A stretch of DNA of 64,000 nt, from positions 27,045,661 to 27,109,660 of the forward strand of contig NC_080696.1 of assembly GCF_030445035.2 (NCBI RefSeq), read 5' to 3'. The notes below the pieces were generated by a model. The model did no database searches and had not been told where the DNA came from. It saw nothing but the letters and a program-made list of their open reading frames with translations. The stretch's first letter is position 1; every line of letters starts with the position of its first letter. Positions 1 to 9,800 of this stretch are shown piece by piece. This stretch comes from Dasypus novemcinctus. Taxonomy: Eukaryota > Chordata > Mammalia > Cingulata > Dasypodidae. Both the position numbers and the translations under genes were made by a program.

Positions 1-1482
1 CCCAAGCGGCCTCTAGACTGTGATTCCGATGAGTCCGCCGACACTGACTCTCTGTCTGACCAACTTGCGGCCACCCTTGAGTGTGAGCCCCCCCGTCGCA
101 GCTCCCCGCGGCACACAGAGACCGCTCCTGCCGCTCCCCAAGATGGTGAACTTCCGCCTTCTTCCTCCACCTCTGCCCAGGATGGCACACATCTGGCTTC
201 TTCTTCACCGATGCCCTCTTCCCGCCTCTACCTGCCTCTTCCTGTCCGGTCAGCATCCGGCTCCGCCCCGGAAACTGTATGGTCGCCATCTTCTGCTAAA
301 CCGGAAGCGCCCCCCGCACCATTTTGTTCACAACCGGATGTGGCTGCTTCGCCATCTTGGCCGGCACCCGGAAGGGTCCCGCCGCCATTTTGTTGTCGCC
401 TGGAAGCTGTTAGACCACCATTTTCTCTCCTGTGTTCCGCTTATCCCTTGCCGCCGCCGTATGGCAATAGCCCTTCACCTGCCCAAGCCGCTGTCCCCGG
501 TGCCACGCCTTCTCAAACCCCCCAGCTGTATCCGCTGAATCCGCAGCCCACGCTGCAACGGCCGCAAACCTGGCTGCCCTTTACAGCGGATGAAGTTAAA
601 ACCCTCGGCAAAGCTGTGAAGGAGGATGGAATCAGCAGCCCTTATGCGCAACAGCTCCTCGAGGAGCTAGGAACCCAGCTCTTTCTCCCATATGACTGGA
701 TTTCCCTAGCCCATGCCGTCCTCATGCCAGGACAATTTATTGAATGGCACGCTCACTACCAGGCGGCTGTTGACCGGCAGGTAATAGAGAATGCCCAAGC
801 CGGAGTCCTGGATCCATCCGACGCATACATGGGGACCAACAATTATGCAGACCCTCGCTCTTATCTCGAAATCGACCCAGGGTTTTGTCACCGGGTAAAA
901 GTCCTCGTCCAGCGATCGTTCTCTCTAGTTTCCACCAAGTAGCCCACCAAGCTCGCGCAATTGCTTCAAGACCCCAATGAAACCTTCCCAGCATTCGTCG
1001 CCCGTGTTCTGGAAGCTTGCCAACGAAAGATCTCCAGCGAGGATGCCCAGTTCGCGCTGGCCAAAGAGCTTATCATAGATGGATGCCTTGCGCCATTCTG
1101 GGCTGTAGTCCTCCCTATACGTGACAAGGCTCTGCATGAGTGGGTCCTTGCCTGCCGTGACGTTGACCCGCAAGTCAAAACGCTCACCGCTGCCTTTGCA
1201 TCTGCCATGGCTGTTTCATCTACCTCCACTTCTGTCTACTTTCAATGCGGCCACCCCGGCCATTTTGTCCACGAGTGCTCTCAGCCAGGCCCGGCACCTC
1301 GCTCTGACCCGCCGTCGCGACAACCAAGGGGCCCTTCTACGCCATGTCTGCGTTGTAGGAAAGGATATCACTGGGCCCGCGACTGCCATGCCACCCAAAG
1401 TTTCCAGCAGCCTTTAAACTCCCAGTGGGGCAGGCCTCAGCCCCACCCTCAAGAGGCCCTCAGAAAAATTCCCAAGCCGTAA
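1..1482 (+). pseudogene. gag: gag, 5'-truncated by the window, one in-frame stop
   Basis: Frame 1 is open from base 1 to the TAA at 1480-1482 except for a TAG at 940-942. The first 170 or so codons are Pro/Ser-rich linker, as expected between matrix and capsid. Capsid follows from about 560, and the major homology region lies just after the stop (codons near 965-1015, with QDPNETFPAFVAR). Two zinc knuckles end the protein: the second (about 1345-1390) is a complete C-x2-C-x4-H-x4-C, while the first (about 1235-1280) has Tyr in place of its first Cys. Gag forms the particle shell and its knuckles package RNA. A pol frame shift would follow near the A-rich stretch 1462-1470. Confidence 0.85.
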
Positions 1483-1844
1483 TGTGGACAATGCCTATCT
1501 CGCGTCACTGGAAACCCTCATTAGAGCTCAAGATCGATGGGTAATGGCTCGATGGACTCCTAGACTCTGGCGCTGAGATCTCCTGCGTTCCTTTTGAAGT
1601 CGCTGCATTTAATCACTGGCCCCTCGAGACTGGCCCTCAAGTCATCGGCACCACAGGAGCCACTACCTCCTGGAAAACATCCCAGCCTCTGCATTGGAGT
1701 GACAGAGAAGGCCATGAAGGCCAAATTCACCCACTCGTCCTCTCTTCAGTCCAGACCATCTTATGGGGAAGAGATGTCCTCAGCCAGCTAAAAGCCCGAA
1801 TCACCACAGAAGCCTTCTCAGCTACGCTGCCCCCCCCCTTATAG
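1467..1844 (+). pseudogene. pro: pro, retroviral aspartic protease, one in-frame stop
   Basis: Read in frame 3, -1 relative to gag. The active-site motif LLDSGAE is encoded at about 1557-1577 and the late conserved motif WGRDVL at about 1761-1778, the right spacing for a retroviral protease monomer. A TAA at 1542-1544, a few codons before the active site, breaks the frame; the frame otherwise stays open to TAG 1842-1844. The enzyme cleaves Gag and Pol during maturation. The short distance from the end of gag leaves no room for the dUTPase that many betaretroviruses encode here. The start is set by frame shift and not by an ATG, so the 5' limit is approximate. Confidence 0.8.
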
Positions 1845-4609
1845 GGGCCACTGCTCTCGTCACAAAACCTGACCCTATCCCTCTGGAATGGGACACAGAG
1901 GAGCCCATCTGGGTCGAGCAGTGGCCCTTGCCAGCTCACAAGCTACAAGCTCTCTCTGCCCTCGTCGAAGAGCAGCTACAAGCAGGACATATTGAGCCAT
2001 CCACTAGTCCCTATAATTCACCAGTCTTTGTCATTAACAAGAAAAACACTGGCAAGTTCCGCCTTCTCCATGACCTCTGTGAGATCAACAAGCATATTAA
2101 GCCAATGGGATCACCTCAGCCAGGATGCCCGCATCCCACCGCAGTCCCCCAACATTTTCATGCAGCAACCATAGACATCAAAGACTGCTTTTTCTCTATC
2201 CCTCTTCATCCCCGAGACTGTCTGAGGTTCGCGTTCACAGTTCCACGCATCAACAACCAGGGTGCAGCACAGCGATTTCAATGGAAAGTATTACCTCAAG
2301 GCATGCGCAACAGCCCTACTATATGCCAATTGTATGTCAACCATGCTGTTGAGCCGCTGCGCTCCAAGTTCAATCCGGAGCACACATACATCCTCCACTA
2401 CATGGACGACCTCCTTTTGGCAGCGAGCTCCCATGCGCTCCTCAATGATCTGCTCTCGGCAACAATAACAAACCTCTCCAGCCTCGGGCTTACTGTGCAG
2501 TCTGACAAAATAAACCTCCAACCTCCTTTTCAATTCTTAGGCTTTCATTTTCACCAGTCCATTCAACCTGCGAGCCCAAAAATTCACGTCTCCCACAAAA
2601 TGACACTCACTGATCTCCAACGGCTTTGCGGGCAAATCAATTGGCTTCGATCAGCGCTCCCCATCACAACAGCGCAAATGCAGCCCCTCTTCGAGCTCTT
2701 GCAGACCAAGGATAGCCCACCAACTGCGGTTACTTGTAACATCACCATCACCCCCGCTGCCCGAGAAGCCGTCCAACAGGTCAGTGCCGCTCTACAGCAA
2801 TGCCGCCTAGAGCGGTTTTCCCCTGACCTTCCAGTTTTAGCTTTAGTCCTGCCAACGCCAATCACTCCCACAGGCCTCTTGTGGCAAGATGGCCCTCTCC
2901 TTTTTCTGCATACGTCAAAAAGCAAACTCCCAAAAATCTGCCCTTTTATAAAAGCCTGGATCACATTGGCCACTGACTTAGTACTTCTCTCCATACAAAC
3001 ATACGGCGTCCCGCCGCACACCATTGTCTGGCCTTTAGATGCCAAGGATGTTACCTCCCTCATCATGAGCAATGCCCAAATGCAAAGCTTAGTAGAGCTC
3101 TTTCGTGGCTCCTTTGACAACCAGTATCCTCATCACCGATTGCTGCAAGGAATGTCTCAATTAGCGTTTTCCAACCCATTCTGTCCATTGCCTGCACGGA
3201 ACCCAATTCCTTCTGCCATCACTGCCTTCACAGATGCCTCCAAAACGACGTTTGCTGCCATCATATACACTCCCGACAATCCTGAGCCGCGGCAACTGCT
3301 GTTCGCAAATGACTTTTCTGTTCAAGTAGGCGAACTTCTAGCCATCGCTGCAGTCCTCAATATTCACCCAGACCAGCCTCTCAACATCTTTACTGACAGC
3401 CTATACACTCTTCAAGTGTGTTGTAGCCTTCCACTTGCCACTTTCCTACCAAGTAAATCAAACATCGACCGGGCACTCGCCTTTGTGCAGCGACTGCTTG
3501 AAGAACGGCAACAGCCCTGGTTCATCGCTCACATTAGAAGCCATTCTGGCCTACCAGGACCTCTGACTCAGGGAAATGACCTTGCTGACGCTTCCGTGTC
3601 TGCCCATCAGATAAACCCAGTCACTCTTCGTGAAGACTCCACCGATGGACCGCGGCTTGGAGACTTTGTCAACCAAGCCAAGCTTTTACATTCCCAATTT
3701 CACTTCTCTGCGCGGTCCATCCAGAAGCTCTTTCCAGACATCCCTATTGAAACTTGCAAGCACCTTGTGCATGTGTGCCAAACTTGCGCGCCTTTGCTGC
3801 CACTTGGACCTTTGCAGCCTCAGGGCGTCAACCCCCGCGGCCTCCGCCCAAACTGGAGGTGGCAATTAGACGTCACTCATGTCAGCGCCTTCGGCCGCCT
3901 CAAATATCTTCATGTGGCAATTGACACCTTTTCAAATCTGTGCTATGCAGTCCCCCTCGCGGGGGAGAGCGCCAAACATTGCATCAAGGTGCTTCGCCAA
4001 GCTATTTTGTTCATGGAAATCCCATGGGATCTCAAAACAGATAACGGACCAGCATATCGCAGTGCTGCCTTCGCCAGCTTCGTGCGGATGTATCACATCA
4101 CGCATCACTTTGGCATTCCATACAATCCACAGGGGCAAGGAATCGTCGAGCGCACTCACCAACAGTTCAAGCTACTCATTCAAAAAGAAAAAACCTCCTC
4201 TCCCCACAAGGCCCCAGCCGACGTCGTGACTGCCTGCCTCATTCACCACAATCTCTTAACCTTCGATAACCAGGGGCTCTCCCCCACCCATAAGCACTGG
4301 GGACCCATGTGGCAACCCTCACAAGTTCCCCTTGTCCATTGGAAAGACCCTGCCACCAATCGTTGGCAAGATCCCACTCCCCTCCTAGCACAGGGGAGAG
4401 GCTTTGCTTATGTCTTTCCAGATTCTGAGCCACAACCTCTCTGGATCCCTGGGCGCTGCATCCGGCCTGCCACCGACCCTCTAGTCCCAGTAGACGATCG
4501 GCACCCTATGCCTTCAGTGAGAGATAACATTGACAAAGGATACGGCCCAGAAGTCGCCCCGTTCACCCAGATCCAGCACCAGCCCTCATTTAGAAACGCC
4601 TCCTCATAA
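1763..4609 (+). CDS. pol: pol: reverse transcriptase, RNase H and integrase, unbroken
   Basis: One open frame of 948 codons. RT: the substrate-loop motif LPQGMRNSP near residue 180 and the catalytic YMDD at residues 213-216. RNase H: the first catalytic Asp in TDAS at residue 491, then a Glu in GELLA and an Asp in TDS downstream. Integrase: an HHCC zinc-binding region about residues 640-685 ending in CQTC, then the D,D-35-E triad at D703, D760 and E796. The first 25-30 codons overlap pro; expression would need the -1 shift, so ATG 1763 is only the first Met and not a proven start. Enzyme motifs match betaretroviral Pol. An ERV frame this long with all visible catalytic residues suggests a fairly young insertion, although gag, pro and env are damaged. 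Confidence 0.92.
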   Translation: MGKRCPQPAKSPNHHRSLLSYAAPPLIGATALVTKPDPIPLEWDTEEPIWVEQWPLPAHKLQALSALVEEQLQAGHIEPSTSPYNSPVFVINKKNTGKFRLLHDLCEINKHIKPMGSPQPGCPHPTAVPQHFHAATIDIKDCFFSIPLHPRDCLRFAFTVPRINNQGAAQRFQWKVLPQGMRNSPTICQLYVNHAVEPLRSKFNPEHTYILHYMDDLLLAASSHALLNDLLSATITNLSSLGLTVQSDKINLQPPFQFLGFHFHQSIQPASPKIHVSHKMTLTDLQRLCGQINWLRSALPITTAQMQPLFELLQTKDSPPTAVTCNITITPAAREAVQQVSAALQQCRLERFSPDLPVLALVLPTPITPTGLLWQDGPLLFLHTSKSKLPKICPFIKAWITLATDLVLLSIQTYGVPPHTIVWPLDAKDVTSLIMSNAQMQSLVELFRGSFDNQYPHHRLLQGMSQLAFSNPFCPLPARNPIPSAITAFTDASKTTFAAIIYTPDNPEPRQLLFANDFSVQVGELLAIAAVLNIHPDQPLNIFTDSLYTLQVCCSLPLATFLPSKSNIDRALAFVQRLLEERQQPWFIAHIRSHSGLPGPLTQGNDLADASVSAHQINPVTLREDSTDGPRLGDFVNQAKLLHSQFHFSARSIQKLFPDIPIETCKHLVHVCQTCAPLLPLGPLQPQGVNPRGLRPNWRWQLDVTHVSAFGRLKYLHVAIDTFSNLCYAVPLAGESAKHCIKVLRQAILFMEIPWDLKTDNGPAYRSAAFASFVRMYHITHHFGIPYNPQGQGIVERTHQQFKLLIQKEKTSSPHKAPADVVTACLIHHNLLTFDNQGLSPTHKHWGPMWQPSQVPLVHWKDPATNRWQDPTPLLAQGRGFAYVFPDSEPQPLWIPGRCIRPATDPLVPVDDRHPMPSVRDNIDKGYGPEVAPFTQIQHQPSFRNASS

Positions 4610-4705
4610 AAAGTTTCTAACCCTTACCCCACTCTCTTTACCCCCCTCATGCTGCCCGCTCGCCGCATGTGGAGAGCGAGGAATTTTCTTTTCTTTTGTC
4701 TCCAC

Positions 4706-4710
4706 AGATG
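4706..4710 (+). promoter_or_regulatory. Splice acceptor at env start codon
   Basis: A T-rich tract (4685-4700) ends in TCCACAG directly before the env ATG at 4708-4710. This is a textbook 3' splice site for the subgenomic env mRNA and decides the env start. The donor would lie upstream of gag, outside the window. Confidence 0.7.
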
Positions 4711-5523
4711 CCGCACCGTCAAATGATGCCTCTATGCAACCTCGTGACCGTCTCCTTCGTCCTGGCTTCCTTCGCTCTCCCAGCCGCTGCCAACCTGAAT
4801 CATCAGCCCTTCAATTGGACCCTCACCCTCTTGACCTGCTAGAGCTGCCAGGGCGGCAACCAGCTCCTCGCCTCCAACGTGACCGCCTCCACCCCCTCTT
4901 TCACAACTGATGTCCTCAATCTCACTGGACGCATAAACATCCCGTCTTACAATTTGGGACCAAACAGCCTTTCTGCCACAGGTTTCTACATGTGCCCATC
5001 CTCCACCAGAGGATGTCATGACCCAACGCATTACTACTGTCCTTCTTGGGGGTGCGAAACCATCGCTCACGGATGGTCCGGCGCCCCTAACAGAGACCCA
5101 TACCTTATTCTCCAGCGTAATGCTACTCGATAGAACACCATCACACTCACAGTTAAAGACCCCAACTCCGACCTCTGGTTACAGGGCCGCACGTGGGGAG
5201 CCCGCTTGTATGCAGTAGGTCATGATTACGGTGGCATTATCTCTATAAAAAAGGAGCCAATCCCCTCACGCTCCACCCCTATCGGCCCAAATCGAGTTCT
5301 CAATCCTCCAAAGGCACAGCCTCCTTCTCCACCTCGCCCCACCTTGCCCGCTCCTTCGCCCGGCACCCCCCTCGCCACTGCCTCTCTCAGCTCCCACAAC
5401 CCCAAGCCTCACTTACCCCCTGGTCAGCTTCCCAGTCCTCTCATCAGCCTAATCAAAGCCTCATACACCTCTACTTCATACCTCACGCCTCTAGCAGCCT
5501 CCTGTCATTCCCCCCCCCTCTAG
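4708..5523 (+). pseudogene. env: env surface subunit, gammaretrovirus-like, truncated
   Basis: Frame 1 from ATG 4708: a hydrophobic signal peptide (about residues 8-28, ending in LPAAA), then several N-x-S/T sites, a Cys-rich region with the pattern CPSWGCET near 5035-5060, and from about 5300 a Pro/Ser-rich segment like the proline-rich hinge of gammaretroviral surface proteins. Stops are TAG 4840-4842, TAG 5131-5133 and TAG 5521-5523. The C-terminal part of the surface subunit and the whole transmembrane subunit (fusion peptide, disulfide loop, membrane anchor) are absent before the LTR, so this copy cannot make a working envelope. Gamma-like assignment is by motif pattern, against a beta-like pol in the same element. 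Confidence 0.7.
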
Positions 5524-5742
5524 GAGGGTTCAGGGGCATCGCGAGACCGTTTTGCTGGTAAGGCTCGGTGTGCGCCTAGCGCCGGCGTGCACCGACCCTG
5601 AGGGCTGACACATGCGTCCTGGCCAGATGCTATGTTGTCCGCCCATAGCCGGCCGGCCTCGCCCCCTCACCCTTCGCCTTCCCCCGACCCATCTCCCTCC
5701 CCTTCCTCATTGTTTCCCTTTTAAAAACAAAAAGAGAGCAAT
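5524..5742 (+). other. Region between env and 3' LTR, with hairpin and polypurine tract
   Basis: No convincing reading frame. Positions 5566-5594 can form an 11-bp stem (two G-U pairs) around a 7-base loop. An A-rich purine run at 5721-5739 just before the LTR is the likely plus-strand primer (polypurine tract). In several betaretroviruses this interval holds an RNA export element; such a role here is inference. Confidence 0.55.
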
Positions 5743-6141
5743 TGTTGCTGCCTCTCGCCACCCCTCCTCCCCTTTCCAGCCGTCGCTATCTTTCCCGCCA
5801 GTCCCGTCCATATTGCCAACGTACAATCTGCCCTCTTCCCCGGTAACTGCTTACCTCGGGGCTGTCCATCAGCTTCAGCCTGTCCACTACTGCCCCGTAG
5901 CTAGCCCTCCCTCCATCTTACTCCTCCCTCTCAACCCTATATAACCTAGTGCACTTCCATAATAAAGCAGACCTGTTCTTGCGCTCAAGCGGTCTCTGTG
6001 GTTTTTTCCCCAACCGCGCGTCCCCCACGCCTGGAGAACCGGTGCTCCCTTCGGGAGTACCCCCCACCGGCGTTTCGGCAGGAGCGAGCTCCCCCCTGAC
6101 TCTTGGGCCTGAGTGAGGCTAAGCCCTCCAGCCTGACGGCA
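5743..6141 (+). repeat. 3' LTR of the left ERV
   Basis: About 399 bp, starting TG after the purine tract and ending CA before AT-rich flanking DNA. It holds a TATA box (TATATAA, about 5937-5943) and AATAAA at 5961-5966. The two lie only about 20 bases apart, implying a very short R region, as in MMTV-type LTRs. A hairpin (6041-6061) follows in U5. The 5' LTR lies outside the window, so the ends and any TSD cannot be checked. Confidence 0.7.
5937..5966 (+). promoter_or_regulatory. LTR TATA box and polyadenylation signal
   Basis: TATATAA followed by AATAAA at 5961-5966 within the LTR. Transcription would start near 5968 and the 3' end would form shortly after. Confidence 0.6.
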
Positions 6142-6385
6142 CTCAAAGAAATACTAGTTCCTGTTGCCTCCTCCTTGAAATTCCCATAAGGCTATGAATA
6201 TAGGAGGTACCCAAAATATTCAAGTGGTAGTAGATCTAGTCATTAAGAAGATGGGTTTGGAGCCAGTTAAGTTCCTGCCTCCAAAATTTACTTGTACCAT
6301 GATATTGGGCAAACTATGTAACTTCAATTTCTTCATCTCTAAATTGGGTAGTATTTCAACTCTGAGGTTGTTTTAAATATTTTTT

Positions 6386-6806
6386 TAAGGTTTATTTTAT
6401 TTTTTTAAATATCTCTCCCGTTCCCCCTCTCCCCTGCCCGTTGTCTGCTCTCTGTGTTCATTCACTGTGTTTTCTTCTGTGTCCGCTTGCATTCCTGTCA
6501 GCAGCACTGGAAATCTGTGTCTCTTTTTGTTGTGTGATCTTGCTGTGTCAACTCTGTGTGTGTGTGGCCCCACTCCTGGGCAAACTGTGCTTTTTTTGTG
6601 TGGAGTGGCTCTCCTTACAGGGTGTACTCCTTTCTCGTGGGGCTCCCCTATGTGGGGGACACACCTGCATGGCATGGCACTCCTTGCGCACATCAGCACT
6701 CGCATGGGCCAGTTCACCACATGGGTCAGGAAGCTGTGGGTTTGAACCCTGGACCTCCCATGTGGTAGGCAGATACTCATATTAGTTGAGCCAAATCCAC
6801 TTCCCT
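6386..6806 (-). mobile_element. DAS-type tRNA-derived SINE
   Basis: Read on the minus strand, the element starts GGGAAGTGGATTTGG at 6806, carries a pol III B box (GGTTCAAACCC, 6738-6748 region), a long middle part and an A/T-rich tail near 6386. The body aligns by eye along its whole length with the plus-strand copy at 48985-49400. The family is recognised as the armadillo DAS SINE. It is not a functional tRNA gene. Confidence 0.85.
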
Positions 6807-9800
6807 TTTGTAAAGATTTGATAGATTCATTTATATAATGAGTTTAAGACAGAACCTGGCATATATTAAGATTAAGGATTTAGTGAATATTTATTTTCCT
6901 ACTACTATACATTTTGTTTTATCTAAACACAAATTAAGAGCATTATGATAGGCCATATTTCTTATATTACAAGTTTTAAATAGATTATTAAAATACATGT
7001 TTTCAAAATGGACAAATACTAAGAAGATAAGGCATAACATAGCTTTCCTGCTGTGAACAATCTGTCTTTTCTTACATGAACACTGGAGTATTTTATACCA
7101 GGGACATTTTTCCTCATAAAGCAAAATCATTTTTCTGTTGGTCAAGGCTGAGCTGCCCCATAACCCTGAAAGTAAACTTTTTGCTTATACCAGTTATTTA
7201 AAACTTTTGTTTTCTCTCTCTCCTTTGGATTCTTTAACTTCACCTGAGTTAGACAGATGTTCAGATTTCCCCAGTCCCAATTCTATGACTATCTTTTATC
7301 AGAAATAATCATTCTCTAAATTAAATTTCGAAGAAACATATACTATAGATATTAGATAATGGGGAAGTTCATTAAAATTGACATGCATTTTCCTTTTTCT
7401 TTATGTTTTGTTATTTTGCTTTTGAATACTTTTTATTTATCCCCTTCCATCTGCAGCATCAGTAAATTCACATTCATATGCTACTTTTCTCCATCATTGA
7501 ACATGGAGGGGTACTGATATAAATAAATTTCTGAAACTCTAAAATAAAGCAAAACAAATCAATGTAGTAATGTTTGGCTATCTGCTGAGAGATAATGAAT
7601 GCTCTTAAGAAGGTAATGGACAAATGTAAATAAAGTTCACTGTATTTAGTGGTTTGTTATAGTTGGAAAGTAAAGCAAAAGCATTTCCAGAAAAGTAAAA
7701 TTAAGGATTCTGGATTATTTACATTCAAAGTTTTCTGAGAAGGGTTATATCATAAATAAGATCAGTATAATTTAAATATTCTTTTCAAAGAAAATTATTA
7801 ATGCATTTATAAACTGATTTAAATTATCAGCTGCTTAGCTTACTAGAGTAATTCCTTATACGCTGAGGTTTCCAACCTAGGACAAAGTCAGAATTAAAAA
7901 ATTTAAAGTTACATACAGTAATAAGACTCAAATTGTGTACATCTTAAGCTATGACAGAACTCTTCCAAAGGCTAACAATAAAAAGGCATATGGTAAATAT
8001 ACCAAATTTAAGTGTGTGTGTGTGTGTGCATGTATGTGTATATCTTTTCTTTTTGATATCAAATTGGTATTTAAAGTGAATTTCAAGTAAAGTAGTTAAT
8101 AAATAATTCTCATTATATGATAATTATAAATATTTATATTTATTATATAAATAAGTATAATAAAAATAAATATATAAATATAAATAAGTAAATATTCATA
8201 TTTATCATATAAATAATCTCTGTGAATTTAGATATTCCCCATCAGTAAACATTGACAGGAATTTACATATTAGTTTAAATTTCCCTAAGAATAATTATGC
8301 CAAAGTAAATTATTATTTTTTCCTATTACATTGAAATCCAAAGTATAGATATTAGAGATAAGAAAGTTGTAATCAAAGAAAAAGTTTTACGTTATGTTAA
8401 ATGTCAGGACATGGAGGGAGGCTGAATTGAGTTGAAATGGGAAATGCAAAAGAACCCCATGGCTATGGTTAAAAGTACAAAATGTAGACCAAAGTTTTCA
8501 GATTTACTTTTTCCCAGAAAGGTAAGCTTGTCCGGGTATGGAAATTTCTAGTTCGTGTAAACGAAAGATTTATTTTCTTTGTAACTGCTCTTTCAGTGTC
8601 TCCTATGTTTTCTCTTCCCTTTTGTGCAGGTAACTTCATAGCTATCTATAGCCAATGCCTTTCTAAAACTACATATTTTTTCTGATTAAAATTTTTATAT
8701 ATGTGTATTATAGAGATTTACGAAATAAGGAGAACTATAACAAAAATGAAATGGTCTCATTGATTCATTTTTTAAAATGCTTACTGTGACCTACTTTTAA
8801 ATATTAAAGATTAAACTGTGTAGAAAGCAGTGGAGGGATAGCACGTAGTGGTGGACATGGTCTTTGCCCTCAGTAAGAGGACAGACAAAAGGAGACAGAC
8901 ATTAAACAATAAACAAATAAATGATTACAAAAGAATGCATTCAAAAGGAAAGAATGAGAGGCTGCTAGTTTTTTCCTTTAAGATTTGTAGAGACTATAAA
9001 ATAATAAATGTTTGACTTTTTATATTATACAGATATTCATTATTTGGTTGTCTCTTGAATTTGTCTTCATTTAACTCTACAAATCAATTTTATTTTCTCA
9101 TACGCTTTACAGCTAAAACTTCTCATCCTTAGATCTAAACCTGGAATCATACGGTGAATTAAATTTTAAAAATTACTTTATCTTTATTTTTTGCCTGAAA
9201 GCTTATCAGATAATTCCATTTACCACTGAGATTGCTTTGAATAGGGTACATGTGTCTATGAATGGATCTGTTTTTAGAGATTTTTAAAATTCAGGAACAT
9301 TTTAAGTCTTTAGATTTACATCCTCAGACTTTTTATTTATATATTTAAATCCTCATTTCGAGAAAGTTATTTTAATGAGTATTTCTTTTACTCTATTTGT
9401 TTCCAAATTTAACCATATAAAATTTATAATATTCATAATATATGTAATTTATATCCTCCAATATTTACTATAATCTCCTTAAATGATTTTATCATTTTCC
9501 CTTTCTTTACTAATTTGAGTTTCTCAAGTTTTCAGCATTTGATAGCAATTTCAATTTTGCTTTTTAATGCTGTCAAAGATAATTTTAATTTTTCTATTTA
9601 TTTTTATTTTTCCTCATGATTTTCCCAATCTAACTATTTCAGTGTTTGACATCACTTTATTTTTAATATCAGCCCTTCCTCTTTAAATCTTCTTGCTACA
9701 GTTTCATTGAGACATTTTCATTCAACCTATTGAGGATCACAACCTTCTTTTTTCTTCCCTTTCCCAACAGAAAGAATATTTACAATTCTTCCTACATGAT

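Larger units (their letters stand above)
1..6141 (+). mobile_element. Betaretrovirus-like ERV (5' end outside window)
   Basis: The order gag, pro, pol, env, polypurine tract, LTR runs on the plus strand and starts inside gag. Gag lies in frame 1, pro in frame 3 and pol in frame 2, so each junction needs a -1 shift, as in beta- and deltaretroviruses. Pol is open throughout. Gag has one in-frame stop, pro one and env two, and the C-terminal half of env is deleted. No dUTPase region fits between gag and the protease core. The element is strikingly C-rich compared with its AT-rich flank after 6142. Beta affiliation rests on RT and integrase motifs that I recognise; a delta-like affinity is less likely but not excluded. 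Confidence 0.9.

Noticed and set aside
20..538. 172-codon plus frame overlapping gag
   Set aside because: Shadow frame in C-rich DNA with few stops; gag motifs are in frame 1.
2584..3120. 178-codon minus frame opposite pol
   Set aside because: Antisense shadow of pol; no motif.
4530..4910. 126-codon frame spanning the pol end and env start
   Set aside because: Overlaps env with its splice acceptor and signal peptide in another frame; no motif.
5612..5944. 110-codon frame in the LTR region
   Set aside because: Low-complexity C-rich DNA inside LTR and polypurine region.
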